A DNA stretch of 7,908 nucleotides from Deltaproteobacteria bacterium (GCA_019314105.1 JAFCZY010000181.1:1-7908), one strand, 5' to 3'. Shown: positions 1-6,954, numbered from the stretch's first letter. A program made the numbers and translations. The notes: generated from the letters alone by a model not told the origin.

Positions 1-3000
1 TCCCAAAGGCCATCCCGTATCCTTGAATAAACCGCCGATAGCTGTCCCATGCAAACCATGGATTTCGGCTTGTCTTTGCAATATTTGCCGCGATTTCCTC
101 GTTAAAGCCCACATTCAAAAATGAATCGAGCATCCCTGGCTGTGAGATAGAAGAACCGCTCCTGACGGATAACAGCAACGGATTTTTAGGATCCCCAAAA
201 CTTTTTTGGGTGTGCTTTTCAAGATTGCCCACCATTTTTGCCACATACTGCTTGAAATTGATATTTGCCGGCTTGTAATGGTTGATGATTTCCCGGCATT
301 TAAAAACTTCTGTGGTAATAATAAATCCTTCCGGGACGGCTACGCCTAATTTCTTTAATTTGATCAGATTTAATCCCTTGTTCCCTAAGAATATAATATT
401 ATTGCCAATAGGGTCTGAACTGCCGACTTCAATGACAGAGCATTTGGGGTCATAATTTAACAGCCGGCTTAAATGGATTTGCGAAAGCTTCTCCGATTGC
501 TGAAACAGGGTGTGTAAAATTCGGTTCAAAAATACATCCATCTGCTGAAGCCCGAGAGAAGTTGCAATACGATCCATAAAAAATATCTCGGCCACTCGCT
601 GATCCAGTTTTGACTTTCGCTTTTTGGAGCCTTTGGGCAAATATTTTTTAAGGATCTGATCCTTTCCAAGTCTGGATTCTATCTGAAATAAATTACTGGA
701 ATGAATCGTGTTGAAATGATCATTGATGATATCAGCAATCGCCTTTGTAAACCCTTTAAAAATATCCAGATACTGGGTAAATGAACAGGTTCTGATGTCC
801 ACGGAAAATTTTAGAAAATCCATCTGAACATCTAGCTGATTGGATACAATTCCATCCAGTTCAAATGCAATTCTGAACAGGTCTAAAACTTTATAAATCC
901 GTTTAAACGTAGCCTTTGTGATCACTTGAAGATCAATGCCGTTGATCAGTTCTTCAAACATCACATTCAGAATGCTTTCAACCCTCAGCGTCAATCCCAG
1001 AGCATCAAATTTTGCCTCATGATAACTGCCGTACATGGACGGAATATCAACGGCAAAATGACGTTTATAATAAATCGCCTCATTGGCTTCATATATTCTG
1101 TCCGAAAGAATTATTTTTTTTAACTCTTTCATGTAGGCAAGAAAAATCAGAATTTTCTTTTCCAGATTTTTCTCTTCAAGCGCTGAAATAAGCTTTTGGG
1201 GATCCGGTAAATTTTCAGAATTGAACGAGGATAAATATTTTTTAAATTCCAGGTTGTCAATTCGGTATTTCTGGTTTAAGAGCCTGTAAAATCCAAAAAT
1301 CATTTTCACCCTTGACCGGTCAAGTTCTGACACCTCATCAACTTCATTAATCAAATTAAAAATAGCCTCTTCCGTATAGATCAGATAGTCCTTTGGAAGT
1401 GACATATCCTTTGATTCAAGGTGATTGAGAATAATTCTCGGTCCGTCAATAAAGGGTCCTGATTCTTTAATGTCCTGATAAATTGATGGGGGAACATAAG
1501 ACTCAAGCTTTTTTTTGTTTCCGGTCTTCCAGAAAAGAATCACTTCCCGGATAAAATCCACGCTCCTGCTAGAGCTTTCAATATGGCATTGTTTTCTTAA
1601 AAAATGGATTAACCGGTCCTTTCTATGACAGGCCTCATCCAACCGAGTGGAAATATCCCGAAGATGACCTTCCGCACCGATTTCGTTAAAAAAAGCCGGT
1701 AATAGCCGCGAAAGCTGTTTTACCAGGTTAAAAACCGGTGCAATATCTGAATTTAAAAATTTTGTAATATCTCTTGAGAACAGATCCGTATCCTTGATAA
1801 AAACGCCGCCGATGGACAAGGATATGATCAATGCAGAAAAAAGCCTTCTCGACTTTTTGGGGTGTTGCCCGATCAGATCGAGAAACACCCGGATATTTTT
1901 CATATGGGCTGAATTGCTCTTTATCTGCCAGTCCTCCCCGGTCCCTTTAATCATTGGAAATTGAAACCCATGATCAACCGCCATGTCAATAAAGTGGTTG
2001 ATCAGCGCAATCTTCGATGTCTTGTAAACGGCCTCCCCGATTTTATGAATACAGTCCAGAACAGTTTCCGGATATTTTCCCTTATGCTCTTTGAGCAACG
2101 AAAATGTCTGGTTGACGATATTGATATCTTTTTTAAAATCCTTATCACCGATCAGGTGAGTAAGGGTGCTGTTAATCTCCCGCAGGGCCTGAACATGGAT
2201 AGTAGAAAGTCCCGGAATATGAATAATATAAAAAAGAAAGGTCAATTTAAGGTGAAAGCCTCTTGTGCCATCGCCACTCCCGGTCATTATTTTTTGAGGG
2301 ACTGCCCAAACCCTGGTGACGAAATCATGATATCCCACAAGATGTATCAATTTTTGAGTGGTGCTTCTGGGGTCTTGATTCAAGGTTTGAATGATACCCT
2401 CAAGCATTTTTTGCCACTTCACTATAGTGTTATGGGATACCTCTTCTAATATACACTTTACCCCATCATCAAGCTGATTTATATCAATACTCTGACCAAC
2501 CCAGGAAATCGGTTCTTCCTGTTTCAGCCAGTAATCAAATGAATATTCATAAAATTTTACCAGAAACCGGTTTACCGGCTTAAAAATCGCACCATCCTCT
2601 TTAAGGGTGCCTAACAGGTTTTTTGCTGTTTTATCCGGCTGGTAATAAGATCTGACAAAAAAATAAAATTCTTTGTCTTCATAAGATTCAATTTTTACGA
2701 TTGTCTTTTCAATCACCGGAAGAAACCGATCCAGTTCCTGTTCAGATTCTTTGATAATATGCTGTAGAAACAGCATTAAATTATCAGCCGCACTTGTTTT
2801 CACCTTTAAAGTTGAATCTGCTTCAAATGACTCCAAAAAAATATCAACAAAAAGCTTCAATGCCTTATCACCTTTTGGATGTCCCTTGTACAAATAGAAA
2901 TATTGAAGAGAAAAATGCCGGGCTTCACTGACGATAAATTCCCAGTTTTTATAGGGATGGGACAGCTCTTTTAGAAAAATATTCATCCGGTTTAAGATCC

Positions 3001-3103
3001 CGACATAGGATGAAACAATATCCAGGAAAACCTGATATTTTGAGTCAATAATAATATCAACTTTTGTATCGGATAAATTCACCTCTAAGGCTTGGGACTT
3101 CAC
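1..3103 (-). CDS. PPDK/PEP-synthase-like protein with a very long N-terminal extension (3' end outside window)
   Basis: The minus strand is open without a stop from 3103 to the window edge (1034 codons visible). The GTG start at 3103-3101 is chosen because an AGGA Shine-Dalgarno (3111-3114) lies 7 nt upstream and an in-frame TAA stands a few codons before it. The only recognised part starts near residue 900. There GNKGLNLIKLKKLG with Lys909, SVRSG with Arg981, QPGMLDSFLNVGFN and NPWFAWDSYRRF (about 1014-1025) match, in order and spacing, the ATP-grasp N-terminal domain of pyruvate,phosphate dikinase. Lys909 and Arg981 correspond to the nucleotide-binding Lys22 and Arg92 of classical PPDK. Ordinary PPDK begins with this domain, so about 890 residues are extra. 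They are rich in Lys, Glu, Ile, Leu and Phe, look mostly helical, and show no signal peptide, membrane segment or motif I recognise. The phospho-histidine and PEP-binding domains would lie beyond the window. The PPDK-family call is firm; substrate and role are unknown. Confidence 0.85.
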   Translation of the reverse strand, partial: MKSQALEVNLSDTKVDIIIDSKYQVFLDIVSSYVGILNRMNIFLKELSHPYKNWEFIVSEARHFSLQYFYLYKGHPKGDKALKLFVDIFLESFEADSTLKVKTSAADNLMLFLQHIIKESEQELDRFLPVIEKTIVKIESYEDKEFYFFVRSYYQPDKTAKNLLGTLKEDGAIFKPVNRFLVKFYEYSFDYWLKQEEPISWVGQSIDINQLDDGVKCILEEVSHNTIVKWQKMLEGIIQTLNQDPRSTTQKLIHLVGYHDFVTRVWAVPQKIMTGSGDGTRGFHLKLTFLFYIIHIPGLSTIHVQALREINSTLTHLIGDKDFKKDINIVNQTFSLLKEHKGKYPETVLDCIHKIGEAVYKTSKIALINHFIDMAVDHGFQFPMIKGTGEDWQIKSNSAHMKNIRVFLDLIGQHPKKSRRLFSALIISLSIGGVFIKDTDLFSRDITKFLNSDIAPVFNLVKQLSRLLPAFFNEIGAEGHLRDISTRLDEACHRKDRLIHFLRKQCHIESSSRSVDFIREVILFWKTGNKKKLESYVPPSIYQDIKESGPFIDGPRIILNHLESKDMSLPKDYLIYTEEAIFNLINEVDEVSELDRSRVKMIFGFYRLLNQKYRIDNLEFKKYLSSFNSENLPDPQKLISALEEKNLEKKILIFLAYMKELKKIILSDRIYEANEAIYYKRHFAVDIPSMYGSYHEAKFDALGLTLRVESILNVMFEELINGIDLQVITKATFKRIYKVLDLFRIAFELDGIVSNQLDVQMDFLKFSVDIRTCSFTQYLDIFKGFTKAIADIINDHFNTIHSSNLFQIESRLGKDQILKKYLPKGSKKRKSKLDQRVAEIFFMDRIATSLGLQQMDVFLNRILHTLFQQSEKLSQIHLSRLLNYDPKCSVIEVGSSDPIGNNIIFLGNKGLNLIKLKKLGVAVPEGFIITTEVFKCREIINHYKPANINFKQYVAKMVGNLEKHTQKSFGDPKNPLLLSVRSGSSISQPGMLDSFLNVGFNEEIAANIAKTSRNPWFAWDSYRRFIQGYGMAFG

Positions 3104-3157
3104 AAAATATCCTTTCTTTATTTACAAACCGTTAAATATTTTTATCTAAATCCGAAT

Positions 3158-3185
3158 ATTTTACCACTTTGATGAGTATTTTCAA
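3158..3185 (-). promoter_or_regulatory. sigma70-type promoter for the long PPDK-like gene
   Basis: On the minus strand TTGAAA (3185-3180) and TAAAAT (3163-3158) are separated by 16 nt. Transcription would start near 3151, giving a leader of roughly 48 nt before the GTG at 3103. Both boxes are close to consensus and sit in the right place. This is a reading of motifs only. Confidence 0.5.
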
Positions 3186-3429
3186 TGATCTTTATGCATT
3201 TCTATATATTTGCCATAAGTGTCCCAAAAAAGGATCTCATTTTTAACTATTTTCAGAAACCCGTTGATCGGGCAACACAACCCGCCCATGGAAATTTAAG
3301 GCTATCTTATCCTCCCTATTGCCTGAATTTAGGGCAGTCTGTATAAAAAGTCGCTTTTGCCAAGTCATCATTGGCTTTGGGCGCAGGTGATGCGCACGTT
3401 CGCTTTCAAAGTAAATTCTGATACAACTC

Positions 3430-3444
3430 GCAACAGTATGTTGC
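3430..3444. promoter_or_regulatory. Putative operator dyad of the toxin-antitoxin operon
   Basis: GCAACA-GTA-TGTTGC is a perfect 6-bp inverted repeat with a 3-nt centre. It overlaps the -35 box (TTGCAT, 3441-3446) of the promoter in front of the antitoxin. Type II antitoxins usually repress their own operon by binding dyads over the promoter, so this is the natural candidate site. The binding itself is inferred. Confidence 0.5.
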
Positions 3445-3469
3445 ATAATACAATTTTTTGTGCTATTTT
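3441..3469 (+). promoter_or_regulatory. Promoter of the toxin-antitoxin operon (extended -10)
   Basis: TTGCAT (3441-3446), a 17-nt spacer and TATTTT (3464-3469), preceded by TGC (3461-3463), form a sigma70 promoter with an extended -10 element. Transcription would begin near 3476, about 27 nt before the antitoxin ATG at 3503. That leaves room for the GAGGAGG ribosome binding site at 3488-3494. Confidence 0.6.
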
Positions 3470-3502
3470 GTTATGTAAATGATATCTGAGGAGGCAACCA
3501 TT

Positions 3503-3721
3503 ATGACGACAGCAGTAAGAATTACAGACAATTTGGCAAAAGAAGCAAAACTATTTAGTAAAATTGACAAACGTTCATTAACCGGACAAATTGAACACTG
3601 GGCATATGTTGGAAAATGTGCTGAAGAAAATCCTGATTTAACTTACAGCATGATTAAAGAAATTCTCATCGGTCTTGTAGAGTTGGAACAAGGCGAATCA
3701 TCAGAGTATGAATTTGGATAA
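3503..3721 (+). CDS. ParD-like antitoxin of a type II toxin-antitoxin system
   Basis: This 72-residue protein should neutralise the toxin encoded next to it and repress the shared promoter. It reads like the ParD-like antitoxin family: a short N-terminal strand with TAVRITDNL, a helix with KRSLTGQIEHWAYVGK, then EENPDLTYSMIKEILIG, and an acidic tail ending in SSEYEFG. The first part resembles a ribbon-helix-helix DNA-binding region; the acidic C-terminus is the expected toxin-wrapping part. The frame is also open from an ATG at 3479, but that start is only a few bases from the predicted transcription start. The ATG at 3503 has GAGGAGG 8 nt upstream, so it is preferred. The toxin gene starts 6 nt after the stop, which suggests coupled translation. 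Confidence 0.85.
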   Translation: MTTAVRITDNLAKEAKLFSKIDKRSLTGQIEHWAYVGKCAEENPDLTYSMIKEILIGLVELEQGESSEYEFG

Positions 3722-3727
3722 CACTCA

Positions 3728-4009
3728 ATGAAAATTATTCAATCCCGTTCATTTAAACGGAAAGTTAAAAAATTTGATAAGCAAGACAAAAAAATGCTGG
3801 ACAAGCAAGTTGTAGAAATTGCTAAGACTCCATATATTGGCGCAGAAAAAAAAGGTGACCTTCGTGGCGTATTTATTCATAAATTTAAATTGGAAAGCAT
3901 TGAATACTTACTTTCATATCGGTTTATCAAAGGCGATCTTGAATTGATAATGATTGGTCCACATGAAAATTACTATAGAGATTTAAAAAATTATCTCAAA
4001 GCAAGATAA
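3728..4009 (+). CDS. RelE/ParE-family toxin of a type II toxin-antitoxin system
   Basis: This 93-residue basic protein has the length and pattern of the RelE/ParE superfamily: SRSFKRKVKKF near the N-terminus, KKGDLRGVFIHKFK in the middle (about 41-54), a LLSYRF strand (61-66) and a C-terminal IGPHENYYRDLK (77-88). These are typical of the plasmid-stabilisation branch. Family members are either ribosome-dependent mRNA endonucleases (RelE type) or gyrase poisons (ParE type); the sequence alone does not decide which. It follows the antitoxin by 6 nt with only a weak ribosome binding site of its own, so its translation probably depends on the antitoxin cistron. All expected regions are present and the frame is intact, so it looks functional. 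Confidence 0.85.
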   Translation: MKIIQSRSFKRKVKKFDKQDKKMLDKQVVEIAKTPYIGAEKKGDLRGVFIHKFKLESIEYLLSYRFIKGDLELIMIGPHENYYRDLKNYLKAR

Positions 4010-4026
4010 AAAGCGAACATATCGCT

Positions 4027-4066
4027 GGAGTGGATCGGGGCTACTGAGCGGCTCTGACTCCTTTTT
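4027..4066 (+). terminator. Possible intrinsic terminator after the toxin gene
   Basis: GGAGT (4027-4031) pairs with ACTCC (4057-4061), which is followed at once by five T (4062-4066). The 25-nt interior is GC-rich but pairs only imperfectly, so the hairpin is not textbook. A smaller perfect hairpin AGCGA/TCGCT (4012-4026) lies just before it. The position, right after the toxin stop, fits termination of the toxin-antitoxin transcript. Confidence 0.4.
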
Positions 4067-4068
4067 AT

Positions 4069-4094
4069 CCAGTTATATCACTTGAAACAACTGG
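4069..4094. promoter_or_regulatory. Inverted repeat upstream of the MBL/M24 operon
   Basis: CCAGTT (4069-4074) and AACTGG (4089-4094) form a perfect 6-bp dyad with a 14-nt centre containing TTGAAA (4082-4087). It lies about 30 nt before the MBL gene. It could be a regulator site over a -35 box, but no good -10 box follows at the proper distance, so the promoter is not established. Confidence 0.25.
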
Positions 4095-4122
4095 GGAAAA
4101 ATAAACAAACTCGACAAGAAAA

Positions 4123-4851
4123 ATGCGTATGAAACTCAAATGGCTTGGAACGGCAGGATTTGAAGTTAAAACAGGAAACCATGTGTTTCTTGTTGATCCT
4201 TACCTGTCCAGAAATAAAAACGCCTGTCCAAAACAGGAGATAACACCTTCTGATATTAAAAAGGCCTCTCAAATTTTTATCTCCCATGGCCATTTTGATC
4301 ATATCCAGGATGTCCCCCAAATAGCATTACAGACAAACGCCCATATTTATGGGTCAAGCGTTGCAGCAAATTTTTTAAAGAAGCGGCGGGTACTCCCACA
4401 ACAAATTAACTCTGTCCTCAGCGATAAAAAAACTTTTAAATTTCAACAGTATACAGCCCAGGCCTTTTTCAGTGAACATATTAAATTTGACAAAAAACTT
4501 GTCGTCTCCACCCTTTTAAAAATAAATGTTGCCTTGTTTAAATATTTTCCGCTTTTTCAACAATTTCCCTGCGGCCAGGTGTTAAGCTGGCGATTTTATA
4601 TTGAAAATAAAATTATACAATTTTTCGGCAGCGCCGGTTCCTCTTTGGAAGAACTCAAAAAAATGGGGGAAACGCCCATTGATATCCTGCTGCTTCCCTT
4701 TCAAGGGCACTCAGATATCTGCCAAATCGGCCTGAACTATGTAAAACACCTCAAGCCCAAAATTGTTATTCCCCATCATCATGAATTCCCCATCATCATG
4801 ATGATTTTTTCCCTCCCATATCAAAAACCATCGACCTCACCCCCTTTGTAG
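4123..4851 (+). CDS. MBL-fold (UlaG-like) metal-dependent hydrolase with frameshifted C-terminus
   Basis: As it stands this frame encodes 242 residues of a metallo-beta-lactamase-fold hydrolase. The start KLKWLGTAGFEV, VFLVDPYLS (21-29) and the metal motif HGHFDH (55-60) are typical of the UlaG-like branch. A further His is at 119 and GHSD at 195-198. The position where the fold usually has a bridging Asp reads FGSAGSS (168-174). After PHHH (217-220) the frame is broken by an exact 17-bp tandem duplication (4768-4801). Removing one copy gives PHHHDDFFPPIS and a normal tail to a TAA at 4920-4922, for 260 residues in all. The present tail from residue 221 on is therefore out of frame. ATG 4129 is an alternative start, and neither has a strong ribosome binding site. 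The restored stop lies 19 nt before the M24 gene, indicating an operon. Substrate unknown; activity of the present product is doubtful. Confidence 0.75.
   Translation: MRMKLKWLGTAGFEVKTGNHVFLVDPYLSRNKNACPKQEITPSDIKKASQIFISHGHFDHIQDVPQIALQTNAHIYGSSVAANFLKKRRVLPQQINSVLSDKKTFKFQQYTAQAFFSEHIKFDKKLVVSTLLKINVALFKYFPLFQQFPCGQVLSWRFYIENKIIQFFGSAGSSLEELKKMGETPIDILLLPFQGHSDICQIGLNYVKHLKPKIVIPHHHEFPIIMMIFSLPYQKPSTSPPL
4768..4801 (+). repeat. 17-bp perfect tandem duplication that shifts the MBL reading frame
   Basis: ATTCCCCATCATCATGA occurs twice back to back (4768-4784 and 4785-4801). The extra 17 bp shift the frame by +2 directly after the conserved PHHH. With one copy the frame continues through 4922 without a stop. 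Confidence 0.9.
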
Positions 4852-4941
4852 AAAAAATAAAAAAGGACTATAAAGAAACAACCCTTATCATTCCAGAAAT
4901 GAACAAAACCTTAACCCTGTAACCAAGAGTACTGAATAAAA

Positions 4942-6151
4942 ATGACCCCATATCCGTTTGACCCGACACCTGAGACAGAAATTGCTGACAGAATAAATAC
5001 AGCACAAAACCAGATGGCCGCACACCAGATAGATGCCCTGTTTTTAACCCATAAACCCGATATTTATTATTTTTCCGGCACAGCCCAGGATTGTTATCTT
5101 TATATTGAAAAAGATCGTGATCCTGTTTTGTTTGTAAAACGGTATCTGCCCCGGGCTCAACAAGAAACACCACTTAAAAATATTGAACCCATTAACTCCA
5201 TAAAGGATATTCCCAGGTTAATTGAATATAAATTCAAAAGACATCCAGACACCTGTGGTCTTGCTTTTGACGTAGTGCCGGTAAAAGATTTTCATTTTTA
5301 TAAAACGCTTTTTAATTCCACTCAATTTGTTGACGGAACCCCTGTGGTTGAATCCTGCCGGCAGATAAAATCCCCATGGGAAATCGATCAGATGAAAAAA
5401 GCAGCCCTGGTTTCAAAACAAACCTTTGATTTTATGGCAAAAAATATTAAACCCGGAATTTCAGAAATGGAATTTTGCGGCATGTTTGAAACATATTCAA
5501 GGACGCTGGGGCATTCCGGGAAGCTTTTAGCCCGGCATTACCGCTCAGAACTCTTCCCTTTTCACCTGATGAGCGGCAAAAACGGCGGGATTCCAGGTGC
5601 CCTGGATTCCCCGCTATGTGGCACCGGAACCTCAAACCTCAAATGCCTACCCCTATGGTGCTGGCCCCAAGCTGCTCAAAGAAAACGAACCCATCCTGAT
5701 TGATTTTGGTACCGTTATAGACGGCTATCATATGGATGAATCCAGAATGTTTGTCATCGGAAAACTGCCGAACAGGGCAGAGGAGGCATCCAAAGCTTCT
5801 ATAGAAATTCTGTATGCGCTTTTAGACAGAATGAAACCGGGTGTGCCCATGGATGAAATCTTTGAAACAGCTATCACGATTGCAAAAAAGCTTTCCCTTG
5901 GCGATCAATTTTTAGGACTGCCAAGCTTAAAATCAAAATTTATCGGCCATGGCGTTGGATTAGAACTGGTGGAAAACCCCATCCTTTCCAAGGGTAAAAA
6001 AACACTTTTAAAATCCGGGATGGTCCTCGCTGTTGAACCAAAATTTATATTTGAAAACCAATTTGCCGCCGGTATTGAAAGCGTTATTCATGTTACAGAG
6101 AATGGCAGCGACTTTTTAAGCTACACTGAAAATAAAATTTTTTTCTGTTAA
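4942..6151 (+). pseudogene. M24-family metallopeptidase (Xaa-Pro aminopeptidase-like), frameshifted
   Basis: Two frames, 4942-5703 and the region ending at 6151, together encode one M24 peptidase. The first holds a creatinase-type N-terminal domain (about 13-140) with LFLTHKPDIYYFSG, the VESCRQIKSPWEIDQMKKA linker and the start of the pita-bread catalytic domain. The second holds the rest. An exact 7-bp tandem duplication at 5629-5642 causes the break. Without one copy the protein reads GTGTSNAYPYGAG and is 400 residues long, normal for the family. In that restored numbering all five metal ligands are present: Asp252 (LIDFG), Asp263 (MDESR), His334 (GHGVGL), Glu363 (VEPK) and Glu377 (IES). 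The present first frame ends at residue 253 and lacks nearly the whole metal site, so the product should be inactive. An internal GTG at 5597 could start the second part, but no good ribosome binding site supports it. The family cleaves N-terminal X-Pro bonds or related substrates; the exact substrate is unknown. Confidence 0.85.
5629..5642 (+). repeat. 7-bp perfect tandem duplication that shifts the M24 reading frame
   Basis: ACCTCAA occurs twice in a row (5629-5635 and 5636-5642). The extra 7 bp cause a +1 shift exactly where the two parts of the M24 peptidase must join. Deleting one copy restores an open frame of 401 codons including the stop. Confidence 0.9.
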
Positions 6152-6179
6152 ATGAATAAGGTTTCCCTTATTCATTTTT
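6150..6179. terminator. Hairpin terminator between converging genes
   Basis: AAATGAATAAGG (6150-6161) and CCTTATTCATTT (6166-6177) form a perfect 12-bp stem with a 4-nt loop, beginning in the M24 stop codon. On the plus strand the stem runs into a T tract, so it should terminate the MBL/M24 transcript. On the minus strand the loop is GAAA and the T tract is shorter, so it may also serve the operon ending at 6196. Confidence 0.75.
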
Positions 6180-6195
6180 CTTCTTTAACTGATCA

Positions 6196-6942
6196 TCAGC
6201 CAATTTTTTCAATGGCTGAAAACCTTGGTTCATGCAGCGGAATGAGGATATCCGCTTTATTTTGAACTTGTTTCATAATATCATAGGCCTTGTAAACATC
6301 CACATGGGTTCCAGGCGGAATGACGTCCATTTCCATGCCTTTAATTTCAGGCGGCGGGTTAAAGTTTTCATCAATCACACAAAACCCCGTAATAGCGGCC
6401 AGGCCTTTTTTTGTTTGGATATAAACCGTTAACCCGCCTTTTGTATGAACCGGTGTATGGCTGACATAAATACCCTTCAGAATTTCACAATCTTCCCTGA
6501 TAATTTCAATCTGATTGTTTTCTTCAATCTCGTCGATATAATCTTCCAGATAGCGATAGTCGAGGGGATGGGGATCATGAATGGCATCCAGTTCTTTTTC
6601 ATGGATATAAAAACTGGCTTTTTCACATTTATAATCATTTTCACAATGATCCATATGAAGATGGGTATGAATAACGATATCAATATCCAATGGCGTTAAA
6701 CCGTGTTTCTCAAGCCCCTGCTCAAAGGTATAAATTTTACCGCCAATGGCCTCTTCCCTCTCTTTTGACTGGATGGGATTCATCTCCCCTGTATCCACGA
6801 GAATATGTTTATCGCCACCTTTTAACACCCACGTATAAATGGGAATGGTATATTGCTCCCCCTGGCCATATTGATAGGTCATCATGCTTTTATCAAAAAC
6901 TTTTGTTCCCATGACAACAGGATGAATAGTATATTGTGCCAT
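6196..6942 (-). CDS. MBL-fold hydrolase of the N-acyl homoserine lactonase-like family
   Basis: This is an intact 248-residue metallo-beta-lactamase-fold protein of the AiiA/AttM-like family. It shows HILVDTGEM (46-54), the metal motif HLHMDH (94-99), a third-strand TPVH with His166 and a C-terminal PLHEPRF with His237. Those are the usual metal-binding positions. The bridging Asp expected after the third His (IDASY in AiiA) is missing: the aligned stretch reads ITGFCVIDENF (184-194), with Gly186/Phe187 at that place and the nearest Asp at 191. Real lactonase activity is therefore uncertain. The ATG at 6942-6940 starts 12 nt after the stop of the amino acid transporter ATPase. Its likely ribosome binding site (AGGA) overlaps that stop, so the two are co-transcribed and probably coupled. 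The pairing suggests a hydrolase acting on the imported compound. No signal peptide is seen, so it should be cytoplasmic. Confidence 0.8.
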   Translation of the reverse strand: MAQYTIHPVVMGTKVFDKSMMTYQYGQGEQYTIPIYTWVLKGGDKHILVDTGEMNPIQSKEREEAIGGKIYTFEQGLEKHGLTPLDIDIVIHTHLHMDHCENDYKCEKASFYIHEKELDAIHDPHPLDYRYLEDYIDEIEENNQIEIIREDCEILKGIYVSHTPVHTKGGLTVYIQTKKGLAAITGFCVIDENFNPPPEIKGMEMDVIPPGTHVDVYKAYDIMKQVQNKADILIPLHEPRFSAIEKIG

Positions 6943-6954
6943 GATATTTTTATC

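Larger units (their letters stand above)
3104..3502. other. Intergenic region between the PPDK-like gene and the toxin-antitoxin pair
   Basis: No convincing gene lies in this stretch of about 400 nt. The left part (3104-3240) is AT-rich and holds the promoter and ribosome binding site of the minus-strand gene. The middle (about 3255-3445) is richer in GC and carries a series of short perfect inverted repeats: CCCG/CGGG (3260-3272), AAAAG/CTTTT (3346-3358), GCCAA/TTGGC (3359-3375), GCGCA/TGCGC (3381-3395) and GCAACA/TGTTGC (3430-3444). The right end holds the toxin-antitoxin promoter. A 67-codon minus-strand frame (3446-3243) lacks a ribosome binding site and family resemblance and is not called. 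Confidence 0.6.

Noticed and set aside
1961..2449. Plus-strand open frame of 162 codons
   Set aside because: It lies fully inside the long minus-strand PPDK-like frame, lacks a ribosome binding site and has no family resemblance. It is an antisense shadow.
3200..3225. Possible sigma54 promoter on the minus strand (TGGCAA ... TGC)
   Set aside because: The GG and GC elements are 15 nt apart instead of the required 10.
3243..3446. Minus-strand open frame of 67 codons before the toxin-antitoxin pair
   Set aside because: It has no ribosome binding site, starts inside the antitoxin promoter and resembles no family I know.
3479..3502. Upstream ATG for the antitoxin
   Set aside because: It is only about 3 nt from the predicted transcription start and has no ribosome binding site, while ATG 3503 has GAGGAGG at ideal spacing.
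4010..4122. Integron attC site after the toxin gene
   Set aside because: Toxin-antitoxin cassettes are common in integrons, but I find no GTTRRRY/RYYYAAC core pair in either flank.
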